A stretch of DNA of 64,000 nucleotides, from positions 62,001 through 126,000 of the forward strand of contig NZ_JABGCJ010000004.1 in assembly GCF_019799965.1 (NCBI RefSeq), read 5' to 3'. The position numbers and the translations under genes were made by a program. Source of the DNA: Modestobacter italicus (lineage in GTDB: Bacteria; Actinomycetota; Actinomycetes; Mycobacteriales; Geodermatophilaceae). Below the pieces are notes generated by a model. It was not told where the DNA came from, did not search any database, and saw nothing but the letters and a program-made list of their open reading frames with translations. Of this stretch, positions 34,701 through 42,534 are shown piece by piece (positions within the stretch are counted from its first letter, which is position 1; every line of letters begins with the position of its first letter).

Positions 34701-35693
34701 GGACAGCCGCGAGTAGAGGGGCAGCACCTCGGTGTGCGGGAACCCCCGCTCGCCCAGCGCGTCGGCGGTGTCCCGGATCTCGCGCTCGCCGGCCAGGAAG
34801 ACCAGGACGTCGCCCGGCCCCTCGGCCACCAGCTCGGCGCAGGCGTCGACGATCGCGCTCACCTGGTCGCGGTCGGGGTCGGCCTCCGGGTCCTCGGGGT
34901 CGACGACCGGGCGGTAGCGGACCTCGACCGGGTAGGTGCGGCCGCTGACCTCGACCACCGGCACGCTCGCGCCGTCGGTGGAGAAGTGCTTGGCGATCCG
35001 GTCGACGTCGATGGTCGCCGAGGTGATGACCAGCGTGAGGTCGGGGCGGCGGGGCAGCAGCCGGGCCAGGTAGCCCAGCAGGAAGTCGATGTTGAGGCTC
35101 CGCTCGTGCGCCTCGTCGATGATGATCGTGTCGTACTGGCGCAGCATCCGGTCGCGCTGCACCTCGGCGAGCAGGACGCCGTCGGTCATCAGCTTGACCA
35201 GCGTCCGGTCGCCGACCTCGTCGGTGAACCGGACCTTCCAGCCGACGACGTCGCCCAGCGGGGTGCCGATCTCCTCGGCGATCCGCTCGGCCACCGTGCG
35301 GGCGGCGATCCGCCGCGGCTGGGTGTGCCCGATCCGCCCACGCACGCCGCGTCCCAGCTCCAGCAGGATCTTCGGCAGCTGGGTGGTCTTGCCCGAGCCG
35401 GTCTCCCCGGCCACCACCACGACCTGGGACTCCCGCAGCGCGGCGGCGATGTCGTCCCGGCGCTGACTGACCGGCAGCTCCTCCGGATATCTCACCACCG
35501 GGACGGCGGCGCGCCGGGCGGCGATGCGCTGCTCGGCGGCGGCGACGTCCTCGGCGATCCGTTCGCGCTGGCGGGCGCGGGCCGCCGGGTCCTTGGTGCG
35601 ACGGGTGCCGTCGAGCCGGCGGCCGAGCCGGTGCTCATCGGCCAGGGTGAGTGCGGACAGCCGGGACCGCAGGTCGTCGTGCGGGGTGGTCAC
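31740..35693 (-). CDS. hrpA: ATP-dependent RNA helicase HrpA
   Basis: A 1317-residue DEAH-box helicase. Walker A GETGSGKTTQLPKI is near residue 97, DEAHERSLNIDFLLG near 191, SATI near 222, then QRSGRCGRTSEG of the second RecA-like domain, the ratchet/HA2 and OB domains, and the long HrpA-specific C-terminal DUF3418 region (to residue 1317). HrpA unwinds RNA and rescues stalled or collided ribosomes in E. coli; the role here is by homology. The GTG at 35693 was chosen. It is monocistronic and divergent from the MarR gene. Confidence 0.96.
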   Translation of the reverse strand: MTTPHDDLRSRLSALTLADEHRLGRRLDGTRRTKDPAARARQRERIAEDVAAAEQRIAARRAAVPVVRYPEELPVSQRRDDIAAALRESQVVVVAGETGSGKTTQLPKILLELGRGVRGRIGHTQPRRIAARTVAERIAEEIGTPLGDVVGWKVRFTDEVGDRTLVKLMTDGVLLAEVQRDRMLRQYDTIIIDEAHERSLNIDFLLGYLARLLPRRPDLTLVITSATIDVDRIAKHFSTDGASVPVVEVSGRTYPVEVRYRPVVDPEDPEADPDRDQVSAIVDACAELVAEGPGDVLVFLAGEREIRDTADALGERGFPHTEVLPLYSRLSAADQHKVFQPHTGRRIVLATNVAETSLTVPGIKYVVDPGTARISRYSHRTKVQRLPIEPISQASARQRSGRCGRTSEGIAIRLYTQADFDARPEFTDPEILRTNLASVLLQMASLDLGDVADFPFIDPPDRRAVADGLALLEELAALDGEGKLTETGRALAALPLDPRIARMVVEADRRGVLEEVLVIAAGLTVQDVRERPAEHQQAADELHKRFADENSDFLALLNLWRYLAEQQDELSGNQFRRTVKREFLHHLRIREWQDLHGQLRSTARRLGMTTGTLAPAPDERGVTAALLAGLLSQVGMQAEPAKGQSRDNGPKRGSREYLGTRNTRFVIAPGTPLAKKPPRWVVAAELVETSRLFARMVARVDPEVVERLADHLVKRQYSEPRWDAKRGSVVATERVTLYGLPLVVGRRVQYGSIDPVVSRELFIRHALVQGEWTTHHRFWAENQAAIERVAELEERARRRDIRVDDETVFELYDARVPADVVSTRHFDRWWKEARRTSPDLLTFTPEMLTNAAAAGQVQAEDYPDEVRLTQGLTLPLSYAFAPGAAEDGVTVDVPLGVLDTLASTSGESLSFTVPGQRAELVTELLRSLPKQLRRGLVPIPDRVREVLPHIDPAEPLLPALERELRRATSVVIPPDAWQPAEVPAHLRATFRVLDDQQRPLAQGKDLSALRAQVAPQARASLARAASTYERTGQTTWTFGDLPATVEVQRGGHVVTAFPALVDEGETVGVRVVPTQAEATRLSWRGARRLLVLVAGSPVKQVVKGISPRTRLALQFNPDGEIPDLVADCVDAAADELIAAAGGPPRTEAAFTALVGTAREQLQPLTTDAVRRVEAVLTQAREVAVAIGAAPGRRVPDAAIADLRRQMGGLLHRGFVATAGRRRLPDLVRYLTAMAYRLEKLPANAARDQLWTAQVAAVTAEYERLRAAVPPSGAPDDPVARVRWMIEELRVGLFAQHVGTPRPVSEQRVYKAIDAISA

Positions 35694-35781
35694 GGGGTGC
35701 TCGCAGTTCCTTCCGGGGGGATGCCTCCCAGGGTCTCACCCCGGACGGCGACGTCGCGCGGATCACCATCCGTGCGGGCTA

Positions 35782-35818
35782 CAACTGGTTGCGTGCATCG
35801 CGCAACGGCTTGTACCGT
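35782..35818 (+). promoter_or_regulatory. MarR-type operator and promoter of the MarR/MFS operon
   Basis: CAACTGGTTG (35782-35791) overlaps GTTGCG-TGCATCG-CGCAAC (35788-35806). TTGCGT (35789-35794) and TACCGT (35813-35818) form -35 and -10 with 18-bp spacing, so the palindrome covers the -35. This predicts autorepression by the downstream MarR protein. Confidence 0.55.
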
Positions 35819-35872
35819 GCAACTGTTCCTCCGGCGCAGTGTGGCGCCCGCCGTCCCACGTCCGGAGTCCTG

Positions 35873-36364
35873 ATGACCGATCTCGCCGCACCGGCCGCCG
35901 GTGCCGCGCTGGGCGACGAGCTCTCCCGGCTCATGCGCGCCATGCACGCGTTGAAGGCACAGGGTCAGGGCACCGAGGCCCGCGAGCGCGCCGCCCACGT
36001 GCTGCTCTTCCCGCTCACCCGGTCCGGCCCGCTCCGCCAGGGCGCGCTGGCCGAGCTGGTGCACGCCGACCCCTCCACGGTCAGCCGGCACGTCACGTTG
36101 CTGGTCGACCGCGGGCTGGTGCGCCGGGTCGCCGACGAGCAGGACGGCCGCGCCAGCAAGCTGGTCGTCACCCCGGCCGGCGAGCAGGCCCTCGAGGCAC
36201 TGCGCGAGGAACGCAACGGGCACCTGGCGACCGTGACCGCCGACTGGTCACCCGCGGAGCTGGCCGCCTTCACCGCGCAGCTGCACCGCTTCGTGCAGGA
36301 CCTCACCGCTCACCTCGGTGCCGCCGCCGGCGGCACCGCGAACGACTCCGAGAAGGACCGATGA
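35873..36364 (+). CDS. MarR-family transcriptional regulator
   Basis: A 163-residue winged-helix repressor: LRQGALAELVHADPSTVSRHVTLLVDRGLVRRV at about 60-92 is the wHTH, followed by the wing VADEQDGRASKLVVTPAG. MarR proteins release DNA upon binding toxic aromatic compounds. The ATG at 35873 is preceded by CCGGAG. Its stop overlaps the start of the MFS exporter (ATGA), so it very likely regulates that efflux pump. Confidence 0.93.
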   Translation: MTDLAAPAAGAALGDELSRLMRAMHALKAQGQGTEARERAAHVLLFPLTRSGPLRQGALAELVHADPSTVSRHVTLLVDRGLVRRVADEQDGRASKLVVTPAGEQALEALREERNGHLATVTADWSPAELAAFTAQLHRFVQDLTAHLGAAAGGTANDSEKDR

Positions 36365-38280
36365 CCCAGACCAGCGACCGCGCGACGGGTTCCGACCGCC
36401 GGAACACCCGGGCCGCCGCGGCAGCGCCCGACGCCTCCGGGGTGTTCAGCCACCGCCAGATCATGACGATCCTGGGCGGCCTCCTGCTCGGCATGTTCCT
36501 CGCCGCGCTGGACCAGACCGTGGTCTCCACGGCCATCCGCACGATCGCCGACGACCTGAACGGCTACGACCTGCAGGCGTGGGCGACCACCGCGTTCCTG
36601 ATCACCTCGACGATCACCACGCCGCTGTACGGCAAGTTGAGCGACATGTACGGCCGCCGGCCGTTCTACCTGTTCGCCATCGCCGTCTTCGTCATCGGCT
36701 CGGCGCTGTGCGGCCTGGCCGACACGATGTACCAGCTGGCCGTCTACCGGGCGGTCCAGGGCATCGGCGCCGGTGGTCTGATGTCCCTGGCCCTGGCGAT
36801 CATCGCCGACATCGTCCCGCCGCGGGAGCGCTCGAAGTACCAGGGCTACTTCATGGCCGTCTTCGGCACCTCCAGCGTGCTGGGCCCGGTCATCGGCGGG
36901 TTCCTCGCCGGCCAGTCCGCCATCCTCGGCATCACCGGCTGGCGCTGGATCTTCTACGTCAACGTGCCGCTGGGCGTCCTCGCGTTCCTCGTCGTCTTCA
37001 AGGTGCTGCACCTGCCGCACACCAAGCGCGAGCACCGGATCGACTTCCCCGGCGCCCTGGCCCTGATCACCTTCCTGGTGCCGCTGCTGATCGTCGCCGA
37101 GCAGGGCCGCACCTGGGGCTGGAGCAGCACCGGCGCGCTGGTCTGCTACGCCCTGTCCGCAGTCGGGTTCGTGCTCTTCGTGCTCGCCGAGCGGGTGTAC
37201 AAGGACGACGCCCTGCTGCCGCTCCGGATGTTCGCCAACCGCACCTTCGCGGTGAGCAGCCTCAGCAGCATCGTGCTGGGTGCCGGCATGTTCGGCGGCA
37301 TCCTGCTGCTGCCCCAGTACCTGCAGATCGTGCACGGCTCCAGCCCCACGGTCGCCGGGCTGCAGATGATCCCGCTGGTGCTGGGCATCATGACCGGCTC
37401 GGTCATCGCCGGTCAGGTGATCGCCCGGACCAGCAAGTACAAGCTGTTCCCGCTGGTCGGCGTGGTCTTCATCGTCACCGCGCTGGTGTCGCTGTCGTTC
37501 ATCGTCGGCGCGGACACCTCGATCTGGGCGATGTTCCCCTTCATGCTGCTGATGGGGCTGGGCCTGGGGTTCAACTTCCAGCCGGTGATCCTCGCCGTGC
37601 AGAACGCGGTCAGCCCGCGGGAGATCGGTGTCGCCACCTCCTCGGTGACCTTCTTCCGCCAGATGGGCGGCACCCTGGGGACGGCGGTCTTCCTCTCCGT
37701 GCTGTTCACCCGGCTGCCCACCGACATCGGCAGCAGGGTCTCCGACGCCGCCGCCGCCGACCCGCAGCTGGCGCCGCAGCTGCAGGCGGCCGCCGGCAAC
37801 GCGACCGACCTGTCGGACACCTCGTTCATCCAGGAGCTGCCCAGCGCCGTGGCCCTGCCGTTCAAGGCCGGCTTCGCCGACTCGATCGACCTGGTCTTCC
37901 TGATCGCCGCGGGCGTGGTGGCCGTGGGCTTCTTCGTCCTGCTGTTCCTGCCCCAGCTGGCACTGCGGACCCAGTCCGGGATCCAGGCCCAGCAGGCCGG
38001 TGAGGGCGGGCCCGTCGACCCCGCCGCCGACGCGCCGGCTGCCGCCGCCGCCCACGCTGCCGGTGCCGCGGCGCCGACCTCGGTGGAGCCCCCGGTGGAC
38101 GACGTCTCCCGGACCGCCGAGCAGGCCGACGGCGCCGTCCCGGCGGGGGGCCGGCACGAGGCGGCCGGTCCCGAGGACCGGTCGGAGGGCGGCCGGCACG
38201 AGGCGACCACCGCGGACCAGCCGACCGGGCTGGCCAGCGTGCCCGCCGAGCACCTGCCGGACGACGTCCGCAAGGGCTGA
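36361..38280 (+). CDS. MFS multidrug exporter (DHA2, EmrB/QacA type, 14 helices)
   Basis: A 639-residue drug:proton antiporter. LDQTVVSTAIRTIADDL (motif D1 region), GKLSDMYGRRP (motif A), and AVYRAVQGIGAGGLMSLALA (motif C region) are DHA2 features, with 14 membrane helices to about residue 540. The last 100 residues are Ala/Pro-rich and disordered, with two GGRHEA repeats. It is co-transcribed with the MarR gene. The substrate is unknown. Confidence 0.94.
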   Translation: MTQTSDRATGSDRRNTRAAAAAPDASGVFSHRQIMTILGGLLLGMFLAALDQTVVSTAIRTIADDLNGYDLQAWATTAFLITSTITTPLYGKLSDMYGRRPFYLFAIAVFVIGSALCGLADTMYQLAVYRAVQGIGAGGLMSLALAIIADIVPPRERSKYQGYFMAVFGTSSVLGPVIGGFLAGQSAILGITGWRWIFYVNVPLGVLAFLVVFKVLHLPHTKREHRIDFPGALALITFLVPLLIVAEQGRTWGWSSTGALVCYALSAVGFVLFVLAERVYKDDALLPLRMFANRTFAVSSLSSIVLGAGMFGGILLLPQYLQIVHGSSPTVAGLQMIPLVLGIMTGSVIAGQVIARTSKYKLFPLVGVVFIVTALVSLSFIVGADTSIWAMFPFMLLMGLGLGFNFQPVILAVQNAVSPREIGVATSSVTFFRQMGGTLGTAVFLSVLFTRLPTDIGSRVSDAAAADPQLAPQLQAAAGNATDLSDTSFIQELPSAVALPFKAGFADSIDLVFLIAAGVVAVGFFVLLFLPQLALRTQSGIQAQQAGEGGPVDPAADAPAAAAAHAAGAAAPTSVEPPVDDVSRTAEQADGAVPAGGRHEAAGPEDRSEGGRHEATTADQPTGLASVPAEHLPDDVRKG

Positions 38281-38288
38281 CCCACACA

Positions 38289-38330
38289 CGACGGCGGCCC
38301 CTCTCCCTCCCCGGGAGGGGGCCGCCGTCG
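38289..38330. terminator. Strong hairpin between MFS and alcohol dehydrogenase genes
   Basis: CGACGGCGGCCCC pairs with GGGGCCGCCGTCG; the loop region contains a further CTCCC/GGGAG stem. It lies between convergent genes. Confidence 0.8.
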
Positions 38331-38357
38331 TCCGCCGTCATCGCCGGCCGCAGCGGA

Positions 38358-39527
38358 TCAGGGCTGGAAGACCGCCCGCACGCAGCCGTCGGTCTTGTCC
38401 TTGAACATCTGGTAGCCCCGGGGCGCCTCGCTCAGCGGCAGCACGTGGGTGGCCAGGTGCTCGGTCACCAGCTCGTCGCGGGCCATCCGCTCCAGCAGCT
38501 CGGGGATGTAGCGCTGGGCGTGGACCTGCGCCCCCCGGAAGGTGAGCCCCTTGTTCATCAGCGCGCCCATCGGGAACTTGTCCACCATCGCGGCGAAGAC
38601 GCCCAGGCTGAACACCGAGCCGCCCTTGCGACAGGCCAGGATCGCCTCGCGCAGCGCGGTGGGGCGGTCGGTCTGCAGCCGCAGCTGCTGCTTGACCTGG
38701 TCGTAGGCGCCCGCCACACCGGTGCCGTGCGCCTCCATGCCGACGGCCTCGATGCAGACGTCCGGCCCGCGGCCGCCGGTGCGCTCGCGCAGCTCGGCCA
38801 GCACGTCGGTGGTCGTGTAGTCGACGGCCTCGGCGCCCACGTGCTCGCGCACCTGCTGCAGCCGCTCCGGGACGCGGTCCAGCACGACCACCTGCTCCGC
38901 ACCCAGCAGCATCGCCGCGCGGGCGGCCATCTGCCCGACGCCACCGGCGCCCCACACCGCGACGACGTCCCCGGGCTTCGTGCCGGCGAGGTCGGCGCCC
39001 ATCCAGCCGGTCGAGGCGGCGTCGGAGGCGAACAGCGCGCGGGTGTCGGAGACGCCCTCGGGGACGACGAAGGTGCCGACGTCGGCGTAGGGCACCCGCA
39101 TGTACTCCGCGTGGCTGCCGGCGTAGCCGCCCATCGCGTGGGAGTAGCCGAAGCAGCCACCCGGGCTCTGCCCCCACAGCCCCTCGGTGATGCCGGGGTT
39201 GGCGTTGCCGTTGTCACACAGGGAGTACTGCTCCTGCTCGCAGTACCAGCAGTTGCCGCAGGCGGCGAACGGCGCGACGACGACCCGGTCGCCGACCTTG
39301 CGGTCGCGCACCGCGGGCCCTGCCTCGACGACCTCGCCGATGAACTCGTGGCCCAGCACGTCACCGGCGCGCATGAACGGGATGTAGCCGCCCAGCAGGT
39401 GCAGGTCCGAGCCGCAGGTGACCGACTGGGTGATCTTCAGGATCACGTCGTGGTCGTTGAGCAGCTGCGGCTCGGGGACCTCTTCGACGGAGACCTCGTT
39501 CACGCCGGTCCAGGTCGCGGCCTTCAC
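38358..39527 (-). CDS. Zinc-dependent alcohol dehydrogenase (formaldehyde dehydrogenase-like)
   Basis: A 389-residue MDR enzyme. CGSDLHLLGG supplies the catalytic-zinc Cys, GHEFIGEVVEAG its His/Glu ligands, and CGNCWYCEQEQYSLCD the structural zinc cluster. The Rossmann motif VWGAGGVGQMAARAA binds NAD. The long loop GLWGQSPGGCFGYSHAMGGY is typical of the glutathione-independent formaldehyde dehydrogenase group. Its GTG overlaps the stop of the 39524 gene (GTGA), so the two are coupled. Confidence 0.92.
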   Translation of the reverse strand: MKAATWTGVNEVSVEEVPEPQLLNDHDVILKITQSVTCGSDLHLLGGYIPFMRAGDVLGHEFIGEVVEAGPAVRDRKVGDRVVVAPFAACGNCWYCEQEQYSLCDNGNANPGITEGLWGQSPGGCFGYSHAMGGYAGSHAEYMRVPYADVGTFVVPEGVSDTRALFASDAASTGWMGADLAGTKPGDVVAVWGAGGVGQMAARAAMLLGAEQVVVLDRVPERLQQVREHVGAEAVDYTTTDVLAELRERTGGRGPDVCIEAVGMEAHGTGVAGAYDQVKQQLRLQTDRPTALREAILACRKGGSVFSLGVFAAMVDKFPMGALMNKGLTFRGAQVHAQRYIPELLERMARDELVTEHLATHVLPLSEAPRGYQMFKDKTDGCVRAVFQP

Positions 39528-39994
39528 AGCACGCCCTCCTTCGGTGCCTGCGCGATGACGCCGTCCAGGACCTTGCCCTGCGGCGTCTGCTTGCGGTGGC
39601 CGTGCGGCTGCGGCTCGTTGCGCAGCACCTCGCCCACCTCGACCAGCTGCTTGGCCTCACGCAGGGCCGAGCGCAGCTCGCCGATCTCCTCCTCGGTGAC
39701 CGGGCCGCGGAACCGGGCGGCCAGCTCGGCGCCGCGGTCGCCGGGGGCCTGGCTCACCCGCACCTCCAGCCGGTCGCCGAACGCCGCCAGCGGGGCCGGC
39801 GTCGCCGTCCGCAGCTGGTCGGGGTCGGTGAGCACGGTGACCGCGCGCCATCGGCGAGCGGACGTGCGCGGGTCATCGGTCACCGACGCCTGTCCGACGC
39901 CGGGGATCCGGACGTGCTGCAGCTGCTTGAGGGCGGTGCCGCCGGCCTCGCTGGCCAGCCCGGCGGCGCGGGCGACGATCTTCGGTAGGGGCAT
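39524..39994 (-). CDS. Hypothetical protein coupled to the zinc alcohol dehydrogenase
   Basis: A 156-residue soluble protein with MPLPKIVARAAGLASEAGGT at the N-terminus, a middle RRWRAVTVLTDPDQL segment, and a helical C-terminus ending in LREAKQLVEVGEVLRNEPQ. No known domain is recognised. The pairing with this type of dehydrogenase, with a GTGA overlap, suggests a dedicated partner. The ATG at 39994 is preceded by AGGAGG. Confidence 0.72.
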   Translation of the reverse strand: MPLPKIVARAAGLASEAGGTALKQLQHVRIPGVGQASVTDDPRTSARRWRAVTVLTDPDQLRTATPAPLAAFGDRLEVRVSQAPGDRGAELAARFRGPVTEEEIGELRSALREAKQLVEVGEVLRNEPQPHGHRKQTPQGKVLDGVIAQAPKEGVL

Positions 39995-40107
39995 GGGGCT
40001 CCTCCTACCCGACGTCAGCGGGAGGCCAACCCGCGGAGTGCGATGCGCTGCACGCGAGCGGGCCTCAGCTGGTCACCGCGCACGACCGGGCACCGCGCGG
40101 TGGCGCC

Positions 40108-40113
40108 TAACCT
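40108..40113 (+). promoter_or_regulatory. -10 element of the acyl-CoA dehydrogenase gene
   Basis: TAACCT 57 bases before the GTG; a GGAG ribosome binding site precedes the start. Confidence 0.4.
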
Positions 40114-40169
40114 GGCGGGGTGGGCACCCGCCGCCCGCGCCGACACCGCCGTCGTCCCAGGAGTCCATC

Positions 40170-41963
40170 GTGCGCTCGTCGCTCGTCCTGTCCCCCCGCG
40201 ACCTCGAGTTCCTGCTGCACGAGTGGCTCCAGGTCGAGACGCTGACCAAGCGCGAGCGGTACGCCGAGCACTCCCGGGAGACCTTCGACGCGGTGCTGGA
40301 GCTGGCCGCCGACATCGCCACCGAGCACTTCGCCCCGCACAACCACGCGGCCGACGAGAACGAGCCACACGTCGTGGACGGCAAGGTGGTGCTGATCCCG
40401 GAGGTGGCGGCCGCGCTGCGCGTCTTCGCCGAGGCCGGGATGACCGCCGCGGCGCTGCCCGAGGAGCTCGGTGGCCTACAGCTGCCCGCCGTGGTGAACC
40501 AGGCGGTGCACGCGTGGTTCCAGGCGGCCAACATCGGCACCTCGGCCTATCCGTTCCTGACCATGGCGAACGCGAACCTGCTGGTCGCGCACGGCACGCC
40601 CGAGCAGGTGCAGACCTACGTGCCGCCGATGGCCGAGGGCCGCTGGTTCGGCACGATGGCGCTCTCGGAGCCGCAGGCGGGCTCCTCGCTGGCCGACATC
40701 ACCACCCGCGCGGAGCCACAGGACGACGGCAGCTACCGGCTGACCGGCAACAAGATGTGGATCTCGGCCGGCGACCACGAGCTGACCGAGAACATCGTCC
40801 ACCTGGTGCTGGCCAAGGTGCCCGGGGGCCCGGCCGGGGTGAAGGGCATCTCGCTGTTCATCGTGCCCAAGTTCCTGGTGCGGGACGACGGCAGCCTCGG
40901 CGAGCGCAACGACGTCGTCCTGGCCGGGCTGAACCACAAGATGGGCTACCGCGGGACGACGAACACCCTGCTGAACTTCGGCGAGGGCGTGCACACCCCC
41001 GGCGGGCGGCCCGGTGCGGTCGGCTTCCTCGTCGGCGAGCTGCACCGCGGCCTGACCTACATGTTCCACATGATGAACGAGGCGCGGATCGGCGTCGGGA
41101 TGGGCGCGACGGCGCTGGGCTACACCGGCTACCTGCACGCCCTGGACTACGCCCGCACCCGCACCCAGGGCCGTCCACTGGCCGGCAAGGACCCCGCTGC
41201 ACCGCCGGTGCCGATCATCGAGCACCCCGACGTGCGCCGGATGCTGCTGGCCGGCAAGTCCTACGTGGAGGGCGGGCTGGCGCTGGGGCTCTACTGCGCC
41301 CGGCTGGTCGACGAGGAGCGGACGGCGGAGACCGAGGAGGAGCGCACCCGAGCGCACCTGCTGCTGGAGGTGCTCACCCCGATCGCGAAGAGCTGGCCCT
41401 CGCAGTGGTGCCTGGCCGCCGACGACCTGGCGATCCAGGTGCACGGCGGCTACGGCTACACCCGCGACTACCCGGTCGAGCAGTTCTACCGGGACAACCG
41501 GCTCAACCCGATCCACGAGGGCACCCACGGGGTGCAGGCCCTGGACCTGCTGGGCCGCAAGGTCGTGATGCGCGGCGGGGCCGGGCTGGCACTGCTCGGC
41601 GAGGCGATCGCCGCCACGACGCAGCGGGCCGCGGGCACGGAGTGGGCCGACCTCGGTGAGCAGCTGGACGGGCTGGTGCAGCAGCTGGGCGCGGTCACCG
41701 CGACCCTGTGGGGCCAGGGCGACCCGCAGGTGGCGCTGGCCAACGCCAGCGTCTACCTGGAGGCCGCCGGCCACGTGGTGGTCGGCTGGCTGTGGCTGGA
41801 GCAGGCGCTGGCCACCGAGGGCCGGGAGGGCGACTTCTACACCGGCAAGCGGCAGGCGGCCCGGTACTTCCAGCGCTGGGAGCTGCCGAAGGTGGGGCCG
41901 CAGCTGGCGCTGCTCGCCTCGCTGGACACCACGGTGCTGGGGATGCGCAGCGACTGGTTCTGA
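40170..41963 (+). CDS. Large acyl-CoA dehydrogenase (DmdC/AidB-like group)
   Basis: A 597-residue flavoenzyme of the large ACAD group. The FAD/substrate loops are LSEPQAGSSLADITT and LTGNKMWISAGDHEL; the catalytic base is probably Glu450 in NPIHEGTHGVQALD. The C-terminal extension of about 130 residues is typical of DmdC-type and long-chain ACADs. It oxidises an acyl-CoA to the enoyl-CoA; the substrate is unknown. The GTG at 40170 follows CAGGAG. A perfect 15-bp hairpin ends the gene. Confidence 0.93.
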   Translation: MRSSLVLSPRDLEFLLHEWLQVETLTKRERYAEHSRETFDAVLELAADIATEHFAPHNHAADENEPHVVDGKVVLIPEVAAALRVFAEAGMTAAALPEELGGLQLPAVVNQAVHAWFQAANIGTSAYPFLTMANANLLVAHGTPEQVQTYVPPMAEGRWFGTMALSEPQAGSSLADITTRAEPQDDGSYRLTGNKMWISAGDHELTENIVHLVLAKVPGGPAGVKGISLFIVPKFLVRDDGSLGERNDVVLAGLNHKMGYRGTTNTLLNFGEGVHTPGGRPGAVGFLVGELHRGLTYMFHMMNEARIGVGMGATALGYTGYLHALDYARTRTQGRPLAGKDPAAPPVPIIEHPDVRRMLLAGKSYVEGGLALGLYCARLVDEERTAETEEERTRAHLLLEVLTPIAKSWPSQWCLAADDLAIQVHGGYGYTRDYPVEQFYRDNRLNPIHEGTHGVQALDLLGRKVVMRGGAGLALLGEAIAATTQRAAGTEWADLGEQLDGLVQQLGAVTATLWGQGDPQVALANASVYLEAAGHVVVGWLWLEQALATEGREGDFYTGKRQAARYFQRWELPKVGPQLALLASLDTTVLGMRSDWF

Positions 41964-42007
41964 GCGGCCCGCCGCCGTCGGGGCGTCCGGCAGGCTCCCG
42001 GACGCGC

Positions 42008-42041
42008 CGATGGCGGCCCTCCCGGAGGAGGGCCGCCATCG
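42008..42041. terminator. Perfect 15-bp hairpin after the acyl-CoA dehydrogenase
   Basis: CGATGGCGGCCCTCC (42008-42022), four-base loop CGGA, then GGAGGGCCGCCATCG (42027-42041). Convergent with the small membrane gene, so bidirectional. Confidence 0.85.
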
Positions 42042-42066
42042 GTGGTGAGGTCTGGCGCGGGCTGGT

Positions 42067-42243
42067 TCAGGCCGCGGTGGCCGCCTGCCGCGAGGTGGGC
42101 TCCGGGGCTGCGTGCCGGGGGCGGGGAGCAGACGCTGCCCGCTTCTCCGCCTCGTACCGCGCCGTGGACTGCGTGCCCATCGCGATCACCAGTGCCGTCA
42201 GCACCAGGAAACCGATCAGGCTCACCGCCGGCCACATCACCAT
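42067..42243 (-). CDS. Small membrane protein with STARYE motif, 58 residues
   Basis: ATG at 42243 to TGA at 42067-42069. One helix (VSLIGFLVLTALVIAM, residues 7-22) is followed by GTQSTARYEAEK and an Ala/Pro/Arg tail. The first 31 residues are strikingly similar to those of the 49795 gene (WPTVSVVGFVLL, SSTARYEFER), so the two are paralogous. GTGGAG lies seven bases before the ATG. It is too short for default ORF cut-offs. Function unknown; it is N-anchored with a cytoplasmic tail. Confidence 0.72.
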   Translation of the reverse strand: MVMWPAVSLIGFLVLTALVIAMGTQSTARYEAEKRAASAPRPRHAAPEPTSRQAATAA

Positions 42244-42534
42244 CTGTCACTCCACGTTCTCTCGGGCCCGCCGGAACGCTCCCGGCGACTCACGTCCGGC
42301 ACTCCACTGCCCGGCCGCACACGTCCCGAACCCTCGTGGACCCGCTCAACAGGTCACGATCGTGTGACTCTCCTCGCACCCAGTGACGGCGACACGCCGC
42401 GTTCTCGGTGATCCCGGTGCTCACGGCCGCCCGAGACCTGTCAGGACCGGAATTCGCTGCGACCAGGCGTGCGACCGGCACTCCCGGGGCACCCATCGGT
42501 CCGACCAGCCCGCGTACGACCCCCGGAGGCCCCG

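Noticed and set aside
38445-40169. Long plus-strand frame fused upstream of the acyl-CoA dehydrogenase
   Set aside because: It is antisense to the zinc dehydrogenase and its partner; the GTG at 40170 with a GGAG site gives the family's N-terminus.
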